Below the pieces are notes generated by a model. That model saw only the letters and a list, made by a program, of their open reading frames with translations, had not been told where the DNA came from and did no database searches. DNA of 39,018 bases, taken from an uncultured Lachnospiraceae bacterium. Its GTDB lineage: Bacteria; Bacillota; Clostridia; Lachnospirales; Lachnospiraceae. Positions within the stretch are counted from its first letter, which is position 1. Every line of letters begins with the position of its first letter. Shown in pieces: positions 23,681-31,259 of the stretch. The stretch lies in NCBI GenBank assembly GCA_900317825.1, contig ONIH01000019.1:1-39018 (forward strand), read 5' to 3'. The position numbers were made by a program, and so were the translations under genes.

Positions 23681-24116
23681 AGTGCTCGGGGTATCCCCGA
23701 ATGCAACAGACGAAGAGATAAAGCACGCATACAGGGAGTTAAGCCGTAAGTATCATCCTGATGCGAACCAGAATAACCCGCTAAAGGATCTGGCTGAGGA
23801 AAAATTCAAGCAGGTCCAGGAAGCATATTCTGAGATCATGGAGATGCGCAAGAACGGCAATAACTATTATCAGAATAACCAGGGTTATTCAAATAACAGT
23901 TACAATAACCAGAATTATAACAACGGCTTTAATAATCAGGGATTTAACGGTGATCCTTACTACCAGCAGAGGAACTACGCCCGGAATAGCCAGAGATACG
24001 GCAGGGATATGTATAACGGTGGCGGAGGCTGTAACTGGTGCGATGCCTGCTGCTCGCTCTGGTGCGCTGACAGCTGCTGTGAGGCTATGGGAGGTGACCT
24101 CTGCACATGCATGTAA
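23667..24116 (+). CDS. J-domain protein with Asn/Gln/Tyr-rich linker and cysteine-rich tail
   Basis: Residues 1 to about 62 form a DnaJ J domain with HPD at residues 30-32, which stimulates DnaK ATPase. No G/F region, DnaJ zinc-finger or substrate domain follows. Instead there is a low-complexity stretch (about residues 66-110) rich in Asn, Gln, Tyr and Gly. The last 30 or so residues are glycine-led with nine cysteines ([17 protein letters not shown]). The tail could bind metal or be disulfide- or lipid-modified; nothing in the sequence decides. It overlaps DUF5685 upstream by 14 bases and the membrane-protein gene downstream by 10 bases, so the three are probably made together. Confidence 0.9.
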   Translation: MNPYEVLGVSPNATDEEIKHAYRELSRKYHPDANQNNPLKDLAEEKFKQVQEAYSEIMEMRKNGNNYYQNNQGYSNNSYNNQNYNNGFNNQGFNGDPYYQQRNYARNSQRYGRDMYNGGGGCNWCDACCSLWCADSCCEAMGGDLCTCM

Positions 24117-24664
24117 AGTCTACACCTGTTGCCAGAGGAGGCCTTTTTACAGCACTTTCTGTCATAAGCATCCTGCTGGCTAGTGTCTTTTCGTTCAGCA
24201 CCCTGTTTTTTCTGGTAATAGCAGCCTGTTTTACAGGTTTTGCCTATTTTTTCTCAGACCTCAGGTTCGGTATAGCAGCGCTCCTGGCATCTGCAATACT
24301 GGGATTTATACTGTCGCCGCAGAAGGGGATCCTGTTCACCTATATGGGAATAGCCATTTACCTGATCCTGGCCCAGGTCATAGAAAAACACTTTTTTAAC
24401 AGGGGAATGGTCTGGTACTGGGGACTAAAATTCCTGGTCTTTAACGCGCTGTTCTGGGGGCTTTTTCTTATAGCTCTAGGTGTCGCAGGATTTACGGGGA
24501 TTTTTTCGGCGAGAGCGATAGCTTACTTTAACAGCTTAGACGTCAAATGGGTGTTTGTACTGGCGCTTATAGTGATCGTAGAGTTCTGCTTTGTTGTGAT
24601 AGATCGGGTATTTTTCATGGTAAGAAACAGACTTGAACCTGTCATAATGAACGCTGACAGATGA
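24107..24664 (+). CDS. Multi-spanning membrane protein of unknown function
   Basis: This 185-residue protein has about six hydrophobic segments (roughly residues 13-30, 32-48, 52-70, 75-93, 105-130 and 147-170), with short basic and acidic loops. It is almost certainly an inner-membrane protein. I do not recognise a family, though its layout is loosely similar to small DUF2232-type or S-component-like proteins. The start overlaps the J-protein gene, and GGAGG lies about ten bases upstream. Its stop overlaps an upstream in-frame ATG of pheA. Linkage to DUF5685 and the J protein suggests a common role. Confidence 0.8.
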   Translation: MHVKSTPVARGGLFTALSVISILLASVFSFSTLFFLVIAACFTGFAYFFSDLRFGIAALLASAILGFILSPQKGILFTYMGIAIYLILAQVIEKHFFNRGMVWYWGLKFLVFNALFWGLFLIALGVAGFTGIFSARAIAYFNSLDVKWVFVLALIVIVEFCFVVIDRVFFMVRNRLEPVIMNADR

Positions 24665-24690
24665 TTTTACATGGATTTAAAGGAAAAAAG

Positions 24691-25821
24691 ATGGAAGATT
24701 TAACAAAGATAAGAGAAGATATAGATGCTGTCGACAGCCAGCTTCTTGAACTGTTCAAACAACGACTCGGGCTTGCCTGTGATGTAGCAGATTATAAAAT
24801 AGTCCATCACAGACCGGTGCTCGATAAAGGGCGTGAAGAGTCAAAGATAGCCCACCTGACTGACGGTGTAAAGGATGAGTTCCTTGAGCTTGGAATCCGG
24901 GAGTTTTTCACGCTCATCATGTCGATAAGCAGAAAAAAGCAGTACCAGATGCTCGCTGAGAGCGGAGTCCGTGAAGACAGCGGATTTACCTGTGTAAACT
25001 CCTTTAACCTGACAAACGCAAAGGTCGTTTACCAGGGAGTAGAGGGAGCGTATAGCCAGGCTGCAACCAATGATTTTTTCGGGAAAGATGTAGATTCTTT
25101 TCATGTGGCTACCTGGAGAGAGGCAATGGATGCCCTGAAGGAGAAAAAGGCTGATTTCGCCGTTCTTCCTATAGAAAACTCTACGGCAGGGACGGTAAGC
25201 CAGAACCTTGATCTCTTAAATGAATACGACTGTGCGATAATCGGTGAAGAGATAGTAAAAGTAGACCACGCTCTGTTAGGTACTCCTGACGCTTCTATAG
25301 ATACGATAAAGACAGTCTATTCGCATCCACAGGCTCTGATGCAGTGTGCCGATTACTTAAGACAGCACGAGCAGATTACAGCAGTAGGAACCACAAACAC
25401 AGCTATAGCCGCTAAGAAAGTCAAAGAGGATAACGACTCTACAGAGGCTGCCATAGCTGGAAGCATAAATGCCGAGCTCTACGGACTTAAAGTCATAGAA
25501 TCTGCCATTCAGGACGTAAAGGATAATGAGACGAGGTTCATCGTAGTTTCGGCAAAGAAGATCTTTCGCCGTGACGCCAAAAATATCTCTATCTGCTTTA
25601 CTCTGCCAAACGAAGAGGGAAGCCTCTACCAGATCCTTACGCACTTCGCTTTTAACGGTCTGAACATGAGCCGGATAGAGTCAAGACCGCTTAAAGGCAG
25701 GCCTTGGGAATACCGTTTCTTCGTGGATTTTGAGGGGAATCTTTTAGACGAGGGAGTTACGAATGCTCTGTTAGGTCTTCAGTGCGAGACTACAGACCTT
25801 AAGATTTTAGGAAACTATTGA
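24691..25821 (+). CDS. pheA: Bifunctional chorismate mutase/prephenate dehydratase (P-protein)
   Basis: This enzyme converts chorismate to prephenate and then to phenylpyruvate for phenylalanine synthesis. The 376-residue protein has an AroQ chorismate mutase domain (about residues 1-90; LTKIREDIDAVDSQLLELF). A prephenate dehydratase domain follows, starting VVYQGVEGAYSQAA and including LPIENSTAGTVSQN and the catalytic NETRF (Thr281). A C-terminal ACT domain carries ESRP from Glu330, the phenylalanine-binding feedback site. The ATG at 24691 follows AAAGGA six bases upstream. It overlaps an upstream extension of the next gene. Confidence 0.95.
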   Translation: MEDLTKIREDIDAVDSQLLELFKQRLGLACDVADYKIVHHRPVLDKGREESKIAHLTDGVKDEFLELGIREFFTLIMSISRKKQYQMLAESGVREDSGFTCVNSFNLTNAKVVYQGVEGAYSQAATNDFFGKDVDSFHVATWREAMDALKEKKADFAVLPIENSTAGTVSQNLDLLNEYDCAIIGEEIVKVDHALLGTPDASIDTIKTVYSHPQALMQCADYLRQHEQITAVGTTNTAIAAKKVKEDNDSTEAAIAGSINAELYGLKVIESAIQDVKDNETRFIVVSAKKIFRRDAKNISICFTLPNEEGSLYQILTHFAFNGLNMSRIESRPLKGRPWEYRFFVDFEGNLLDEGVTNALLGLQCETTDLKILGNY

Positions 25822-25844
25822 TTTTTATAGAACGGGGATCTTAT

Positions 25845-27374
25845 ATGAAGGTAAAAAAGTACGGATCTATTTACATCGGGACCTATGAGGTCTCACTGCG
25901 CATTTATGAAGTGAAGGGAGGCGGGCTCAAAGAGCTCGACGAGATGCGCCTTCCTGTCCAGGTATCTCATGACATCTACCATTACGGCAGCATCACAGGT
26001 GAGACCTCGGATACCATCATAAAGGCTCTTCTCGACATGAAGCGGTCTTTAGCCGAGTACAATGTCGATTTTTACCAGGCTTTCGGAGTTTACGCGCTGA
26101 CAAAGGCTTCGAACTACCTGGTTCTTTTTGACCGCATCAGGATAAAATGCGGACTGTTTGTAAAGCTGCTTACGAACTCACAGCAGAGATTCTACAGTTT
26201 CCAGGCACTGAGCGCCCAGCCAGATTTCTCAAAAATGATCGAAAAATCAGCCTTACTTGCGGATATCGGCGGTTCGTCGATTCAGCTTACTCTCTTTAAA
26301 GACGGGAAGCTTCTTACTACCCAGCATATCCTCTTCGGAGCCGGTGAAGTCAGGGAAAACCTCCTGTCACTTTCAGAGAAGGCAGACGCGAGACAGCAGG
26401 TTCTCGAGATGATCTTCAAGGAGACAGATAATTTTTTCCATATGTATCTGCCGGACAGAAACCCGGAGTACCTGATCCTTTTAAACCAGAACTTCAGTAA
26501 TATCCTGCATCTGTTCAGGGTAAAGGATATCTTAAACAAGCCTGTAAAACGCGAGAAGGCAGTGGATTTCTTAAAGGACCTGGGAAACAGCGACCTGTTC
26601 ATGAACACCTTTGAAAAATACCAAATAAGCGATCCTGATGATATGCTTCTTCCGTTTTTGCTTTTATACGATGCGCTGATACTCCAGACTGACTGTAAGA
26701 TGATAACGGCACCTGGTATCTCCATCCACGAAGGTGTCACGCTTAACAGCCTCTACAGGACCGGAACGCTTAAGCCGTCACACGACTTTGACGCCGATGT
26801 GATAAGCGCCGCCTACTTTATTGCCGAGAGATGCGGAAGCTACAGACCGCACATAAAGATGATGGATAAAATGACTTCGGCTCTGTTCGACGCCATATAT
26901 AAAAAGAGCGGCATGACAGAAAGACAGAGGCTTCTTGTAAGGGTCATCGCTATTCTTCACGACTGTGGCAAGTATTTAAGCCTCTCGTTTGCGGCCCAGA
27001 GTTCGTATACGATAATCATGTCATCTGAGATCCTCGGGATAAGCCACGACGAGAGAAAACTCATCGCTTTAGTAGCCAGATATCATCACGAAAAGGATGT
27101 AAGCTACCCAAGACTCGCAAATGACTTAGACGAAGATGAATACATAGTATTCTTAAAGCTGTTAGCTCTTCTTCGCATCTGCAATGCCTTAGATTCAAGC
27201 CACAGACAGAAGTTTAAGGACCTGACCATAAGAATGCGCACAGACAGGCTGCTTATCACCGTAGCATCGAAGCTGCCGTTAAATCTTGAGAAGAATTATT
27301 TTAAGGATAAGGCAGCATTTTTTACAGAGGTATTCGGTATCATCCCTGAGATAAGAGACAGGAAGGAGATCTGA
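25845..27374 (+). CDS. Ppx/GppA-like phosphatase with HD domain
   Basis: The 509-residue protein has an ASKHA-type exopolyphosphatase/guanosine pentaphosphatase fold: YGSIYIGTYEVSLRIYEV at the start and ADIGGSSIQLTLF (Gly142-Ser145) as the phosphate-binding loop. A C-terminal HD domain carries ILHDCGKYLSL (His372-Asp373). It lies directly before ppk1, so removal of phosphate from polyphosphate is the likely role; pppGpp hydrolysis is the alternative. The ATG at 25845 has a weak GGGGA upstream; the frame is open to 25818, overlapping pheA. It ends one base before ppk1. Confidence 0.88.
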   Translation: MKVKKYGSIYIGTYEVSLRIYEVKGGGLKELDEMRLPVQVSHDIYHYGSITGETSDTIIKALLDMKRSLAEYNVDFYQAFGVYALTKASNYLVLFDRIRIKCGLFVKLLTNSQQRFYSFQALSAQPDFSKMIEKSALLADIGGSSIQLTLFKDGKLLTTQHILFGAGEVRENLLSLSEKADARQQVLEMIFKETDNFFHMYLPDRNPEYLILLNQNFSNILHLFRVKDILNKPVKREKAVDFLKDLGNSDLFMNTFEKYQISDPDDMLLPFLLLYDALILQTDCKMITAPGISIHEGVTLNSLYRTGTLKPSHDFDADVISAAYFIAERCGSYRPHIKMMDKMTSALFDAIYKKSGMTERQRLLVRVIAILHDCGKYLSLSFAAQSSYTIIMSSEILGISHDERKLIALVARYHHEKDVSYPRLANDLDEDEYIVFLKLLALLRICNALDSSHRQKFKDLTIRMRTDRLLITVASKLPLNLEKNYFKDKAAFFTEVFGIIPEIRDRKEI

Positions 27375-27375
27375 T

Positions 27376-29547
27376 ATGAGTATTGATTATAAAGATCCTA
27401 AATACTATGAGAACCGTGAGCTTTCATGGCTCAAGTTCAACGAGCGGATATTAAACGAAGCGAGAGACGCAAAGCTTCCGCTTTTAGACCGTTTTAAATT
27501 TTTAAGTATCACGGCGTCGAACCTCGACGAGTTTTTCATGGTGCGTGTGGCTTCCCTGGTAGACATGGTACACGCAGGATATAAGAAAAAAGACCTCTGC
27601 GGGATGACAGCGCAGGAGCAGCTGGACGCTGTAAGAAAAGCTACCCATAACTTTGTAGACAGGCAGTATTCGACGCTTAACAGATCACTTCTTCCTGTTC
27701 TCGAGAAGAACGGGATAACGATAGTTGACTCGTATGAAGACCTCTCAGAGGAGCAGTCGAAGTATGTTGATACATACTTCAAGGATAAAGTCTTCCCGGT
27801 CCTTACTCCTATGGCTGTCGACGCGTCGAGGCCTTTCCCACACATAGCAAATAAGTCCTTAAACATCGCAGCCCTTATCACTCCTGGGGAAAATGGCTCA
27901 AGGCTGTTAAAGGACGTAGAAAAGCAGGGCGATATCTCATTTGCAACAGTGACCGTTCCTTCAGGACTGCCAAGGCTTGTCGCTATCCCTACTGATTCTG
28001 ATAAGGAGAGCGCGTATATTTTCCTGGAGCAGATCATCGAAAAAAATATGTCAAAGCTGTTTCTCAACTATAACGTTCTCTGCACTTTCCCTTACAGAGT
28101 CATGAGAAATGCCGACTTTGAGCTCGACGAGGAAGAGACTTCCGACCTGATGAAGGAGATGGAGAAGCAGCTCAAAAAGCGTGCCTGGGGTGAAGTCATA
28201 AGGCTTGACGTAGATGAGAGCATAGACAAGCGCCTTCTCGAGATCCTGAAAAAGAACTTTAAGGTATCAAAAGAAGCTATCTATCCTATCCATGGTCCAA
28301 TAGACCTTACCGTTTGCATGAGCATATACGGGATTGACGGACATGACGACCTTCGCGATGAAGAGTTTACTCCGCAGGTTCAGCCGAGGCTTATCGACTG
28401 TGATGACCTGTTTGCGGAGATAAGGAAAAAGGATCTGTTCTTCCAGCATCCTTACGATTCATTCGAGACTATAGTAGACTTTATAAAGCAGGCTGCAGAC
28501 GATCCGAAGATACTTGCCATAAAGCAGACTCTTTACCGTGTCAGCGGGCATTCTCCTATCATAGCAGCTCTGGCAAAGGCCGCCGAGAATGGCAAGCAGG
28601 TCACAGTCTTAGTAGAGCTCAAGGCTCGTTTTGATGAGGAAAATAACATCGGCTGGGCCAAGATGCTTGAAAAAGCGGGCTGCCACGTGCTCTACGGACT
28701 TGTCGGTTTAAAGACCCATTCGAAGATCGCCCTTGTGGTCCGGGACGAAGAGGACGGGATCCGCAGATATGTGCACCTGGGAACAGGAAACTACAACGAC
28801 AAGACCGCAAAGATATATACAGACTGCGGAATCCTGACCTGCAACGAGCTGATAGGCGAAGACGCTACAGCACTGTTCAATATGCTCTCAGGCTACTCAG
28901 AGCCTGCGTTCTGGAACAAGCTGTTAGTGTCACCTATCTGGCTTCGTGACGGTTTCTACAGACTTATAGACCGTGAGATAGAGCATGCCAGGGCAGGACG
29001 GAAAGGCCGGATTGTCGCCAAAATGAATTCTCTCTGCGACAGGAATATGATAGCCCGTCTTTACGAAGCGTCAGCTGCCGGAGTAAAGATAAATCTCGTA
29101 GTCAGAGGAATCTGCTGCCTGCGTACCGGAATTCCGGGCGTCAGTGAGAATATCACAGTCTCGTCTATAGTAGGAACTTTCCTCGAGCACAGCAGGATCT
29201 TCTATTTTTACAATGACGGGGACGAAGAGGTCTATATGGGCTCTGCTGACTGGATGCCGAGGAACTTAGACCGCCGTGTAGAGGTGGTGTTCCCTGTCGA
29301 AGACCCGGATCTAAAGGAGTGCGCAAAGCATATCCTCGAAGTAGAAGAGGCCGATAACCTGAAGGCGTACTATCTGCAGCCTGATGGGACTTACCAGAGA
29401 AAGGACAGAAGAGGCCAGCGGACAGTAGGAAGCCAGATGACATTCTGTGAAGAAGCTCTGCAGAGGACGAAGGATTACCTGGAAACTGGTGACAGAGAGA
29501 CCTACGGAGCCAGACTCTTTAAGCCGGCACTTCCGCCTGAAGAATAA
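27376..29547 (+). CDS. ppk1: Polyphosphate kinase 1
   Basis: PPK1 polymerises the gamma-phosphate of ATP into polyphosphate. The 723-residue protein starts with the helical N domain (YENRELSWLKFNERILNEA; SNLDEFFMVRVASL). It carries the phospholipase-D-like catalytic histidines His448 (KTHSKIA) and His467 (HLGTGNYND), 19 residues apart as in E. coli, and His605 (FLEHSRIF). The C-terminus ends shortly after the conserved core. A ribosome-binding AAGGAG precedes it at the end of the ppx-like gene, with which it forms a synthesis/degradation pair. Confidence 0.96.
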   Translation: MSIDYKDPKYYENRELSWLKFNERILNEARDAKLPLLDRFKFLSITASNLDEFFMVRVASLVDMVHAGYKKKDLCGMTAQEQLDAVRKATHNFVDRQYSTLNRSLLPVLEKNGITIVDSYEDLSEEQSKYVDTYFKDKVFPVLTPMAVDASRPFPHIANKSLNIAALITPGENGSRLLKDVEKQGDISFATVTVPSGLPRLVAIPTDSDKESAYIFLEQIIEKNMSKLFLNYNVLCTFPYRVMRNADFELDEEETSDLMKEMEKQLKKRAWGEVIRLDVDESIDKRLLEILKKNFKVSKEAIYPIHGPIDLTVCMSIYGIDGHDDLRDEEFTPQVQPRLIDCDDLFAEIRKKDLFFQHPYDSFETIVDFIKQAADDPKILAIKQTLYRVSGHSPIIAALAKAAENGKQVTVLVELKARFDEENNIGWAKMLEKAGCHVLYGLVGLKTHSKIALVVRDEEDGIRRYVHLGTGNYNDKTAKIYTDCGILTCNELIGEDATALFNMLSGYSEPAFWNKLLVSPIWLRDGFYRLIDREIEHARAGRKGRIVAKMNSLCDRNMIARLYEASAAGVKINLVVRGICCLRTGIPGVSENITVSSIVGTFLEHSRIFYFYNDGDEEVYMGSADWMPRNLDRRVEVVFPVEDPDLKECAKHILEVEEADNLKAYYLQPDGTYQRKDRRGQRTVGSQMTFCEEALQRTKDYLETGDRETYGARLFKPALPPEE

Positions 29548-29563
29548 TTTTTCTGAAAATTAT
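29544..29563. other. AT-only hairpin at the ppk1 stop codon
   Basis: ATAATTTT (29544-29551) and AAAATTAT (29556-29563) form an eight-pair stem around TCTG, overlapping the ppk1 stop. No T-run follows, so at best it is a weak terminator. The rest of 29564-29679 shows a TATAAA (29619-29624) without a convincing -35, and the ribosome-binding site of the next small gene. Confidence 0.3.
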
Positions 29564-29679
29564 ATAAAATCCTGTAGAAAAGTGTAAACTTTCGCGCGGA
29601 ACTGTCCGATAACAAATGTATAAAAACAGAAAGGAACACTATTCATTTTGTCCCAGGTCCATGGAAGGAGGCGGGCATT

Positions 29680-29886
29680 ATGTATATCTACAGGATTGAA
29701 AAAGTATCACCGGTGACTGACAGCCAGGGAGGCAGCGGAAGCATCGGCTACGGCGGAAAGAAAAAGAAGTCAAAAGTCTCAGCAGCGACTAAGGGATTTG
29801 ATCATACCTACACTTCGGCTATAGAGGCTGATTTCCTGAACAGTAAGAAAGCGGTCGAAGTCTATAACGGAATTATGGGACTTTGA
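29680..29886 (+). CDS. Small basic hypothetical protein
   Basis: I do not recognise this 68-residue product. It opens MYIYRIEKVSPV, has a Gly/Ser-rich turn (QGGSGSIGYGG) and a run of four lysines. A C-terminal helix-prone segment follows (AIEADFLNSKKAVEVYNGIMGL). There is no signal peptide. Coding potential is supported by a strong GGAGG eight bases before the ATG and neighbour-like codon use. It lies alone between ppk1 and the infC promoter, whose -35 begins ten bases after its stop. Confidence 0.6.
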   Translation: MYIYRIEKVSPVTDSQGGSGSIGYGGKKKKSKVSAATKGFDHTYTSAIEADFLNSKKAVEVYNGIMGL

Positions 29887-29895
29887 AAAAATCCC

Positions 29896-29924
29896 TTGAC
29901 ACAGCATCAGAAAAGTGGTATCCT
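29896..29924 (+). promoter_or_regulatory. infC-rpmI-rplT promoter
   Basis: TTGACA (29896-29901) and TATCCT (29919-29924) are separated by 17 bases, with TGG immediately before the -10 (extended). A start point near 29931 gives a leader of about 128 bases before infC. Confidence 0.8.
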
Positions 29925-29930
29925 AACAGA

Positions 29931-30058
29931 GTTGTATGAAGCAGAGTATTCCACTCTCACCTGAGCACCTGGCGAAAGCAGTGTGTGTGACTCAGTGTTA
30001 CATAGTTAGGATCGAAGGATTTTTTATTATGTATTTTTGTTCACTTTGGAGGTGTACC
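29931..30058 (+). ncRNA. Structured infC leader, candidate L20 leader
   Basis: The leader holds an AGAGT/ACTCT hairpin (29943-29957, loop ATTCC). A longer stem-loop follows, closed by CTGAG (29961-29965) with CTCAG (29991-29995), whose inner part has a GC-GAAA-GC tetraloop. L20 is known to regulate this operon in Bacillota through a leader RNA that imitates its rRNA site, and this element is in the right place. An unpaired TTTTTTA stretch follows at about 30020. I could not find a convincing terminator stem before it, so the mechanism is open. The reading frame through this region is not taken as coding. Confidence 0.55.
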
Positions 30059-30571
30059 ATTAGCGATTTACTGGTAAATGAAAAAATCCGTGCAAAGGAA
30101 GTCCGTCTTATCGGCGAGCACGGAGAGCAGATAGGTATCATGTCTGCTAAAGATGCACAGATGAAAGCACGTGAGGCTGATCTGGATCTGGTACTGGTTT
30201 CTCCGAATGCCCATCCCCCTGTATGCAAGGTCATAGACTACGGAAAGTACCGTTATGAGCTTGCCCGCAAGGAAAAGGAAGCAAAGAAGAAGCAGAAAGT
30301 CATAGAAGTCAAGGAGATACGTTTCTCTCCTAATATCGACGAGAATGACCTTAACACCAAGCTGAATAACGCCAGAAAGTTCCTCGCTAAAGGAAACAAA
30401 GTAAAGCTCACACTTCGATTCCGTGGACGTGAAATGGCACACATCTCGTCAAGCCGCCATATCTTAAATGATATAGCTGATCAGCTTGCAGACGTGGCTA
30501 CAGTGGATAAGCCTTCGAAACAGGAAGGCAGAAGCATCAGCATGGTGCTTACACCGATAAAAGACAAATAA
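30059..30571 (+). CDS. infC: Translation initiation factor IF-3, ATT start codon
   Basis: IF-3 binds the 30S subunit and enforces accurate start-codon choice. The product, with sequence [22 protein letters not shown] onward, contains [30 protein letters not shown] and [14 protein letters not shown], covering both IF-3 domains in 170 residues. Family homology begins at the ATT at 30059, preceded by GGAGG (30048-30052) six bases away. No ATG, GTG or TTG lies at a suitable place; the nearest in-frame ATG upstream (30030) lacks a ribosome-binding site. AUU starts on infC are known to allow IF-3 to repress its own translation. Confidence 0.93.
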   Translation: MSDLLVNEKIRAKEVRLIGEHGEQIGIMSAKDAQMKAREADLDLVLVSPNAHPPVCKVIDYGKYRYELARKEKEAKKKQKVIEVKEIRFSPNIDENDLNTKLNNARKFLAKGNKVKLTLRFRGREMAHISSSRHILNDIADQLADVATVDKPSKQEGRSISMVLTPIKDK

Positions 30572-30611
30572 ACCGGTGACAGGCAGAATTAAACAAAGGA
30601 GGATAACGATC

Positions 30612-30809
30612 ATGCCAAAGATGAAGACCAAGAGAGCAGCTGCAAAGCGCTTTAAAGCAACAGGAACAGGAAAGCTTAAGAGAAACAAGGCTTTCAAGAG
30701 CCACATCCTGACAAAGAAGACTACAAAGAGAAAGAGAAATCTCCGTAAGGCTACTATGACAGACCCTACAAACGAGAAGAACATGAAGAAGATCTTACCA
30801 TATCTTTGA
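30612..30809 (+). CDS. rpmI: 50S ribosomal protein L35
   Basis: L35 is a 65-residue basic large-subunit protein. It starts [24 protein letters not shown] and includes [25 protein letters not shown] precedes the ATG at 30612. The frame is open upstream to 30576, but that extension has no homology. A perfect eight-pair hairpin spans its stop codon. Confidence 0.97.
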   Translation: MPKMKTKRAAAKRFKATGTGKLKRNKAFKSHILTKKTTKRKRNLRKATMTDPTNEKNMKKILPYL

Positions 30810-30816
30810 TGGTAAG
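30794..30816. other. Hairpin spanning the rpmI stop codon
   Basis: CTTACCAT (30794-30801) and ATGGTAAG (30809-30816) form a perfect eight-pair stem with a seven-base loop. No T-run follows. It ends about ten bases before the rplT ribosome-binding site (AGGAGG) and could affect rplT translation or message processing. Confidence 0.5.
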
Positions 30817-30840
30817 CGATTAGTCAGGAGGTAAATTAAA

Positions 30841-31197
30841 ATGGCAAGAGTTAAAGGCGGATTAAACGCAAAGAAGAAGCATAACAGAGTATTAAAGGCA
30901 GCCAAAGGATACAGAGGCGCCCGTTCAAAGCAGTATCGTGTAGCAAAGCAGTCAGTCATGAGAGCACTCGCTACTTCCTATGCAGGAAGAAAGCAGAGAA
31001 AGAGACAGTACAGACAGCTCTGGATCGCACGTATCAATGCAGCAGCCCGTTTAAACGGACTTTCATACAGCAAGCTGATGCATGGACTTAAGCTCGCTGA
31101 TGTAGAGATGAACAGAAAGATGCTTGCTGATCTCGCTGTTTCAGATGCTGAAGGCTTCGCAAAGCTCTGTGAGCTTGCAAAGAGCAAGGTAGCGTAA
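30841..31197 (+). CDS. rplT: 50S ribosomal protein L20
   Basis: L20 is needed early in 50S assembly and also acts as repressor of the infC-rpmI-rplT operon. The 118-residue protein shows [39 protein letters not shown] and the [27 protein letters not shown] signature. AGGAGG precedes the ATG. A strong terminator follows the stop. Confidence 0.98.
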   Translation: MARVKGGLNAKKKHNRVLKAAKGYRGARSKQYRVAKQSVMRALATSYAGRKQRKRQYRQLWIARINAAARLNGLSYSKLMHGLKLADVEMNRKMLADLAVSDAEGFAKLCELAKSKVA

Positions 31198-31205
31198 AAC
31201 AAATC

Positions 31206-31242
31206 GCTCATAACGCGGGCATCCTGCGTTATGAGCTTTTTT
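31206..31242 (+). terminator. Strong intrinsic terminator after rplT
   Basis: GCTCATAACGC (31206-31216) pairs perfectly with GCGTTATGAGC (31226-31236) over eleven base pairs, followed by six T's. The next gene's start codon is 18 bases later, so that gene has no promoter of its own between the two. Confidence 0.92.
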
Positions 31243-31259
31243 CATTCTGGAGACTATTT

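Noticed and set aside
29936-30058. Upstream 41-codon extension of infC from an ATG at 29936
   Set aside because: No ribosome-binding site, no IF-3 homology, and it would cover the structured leader; GGAGG-ATT at 30059 fits much better.
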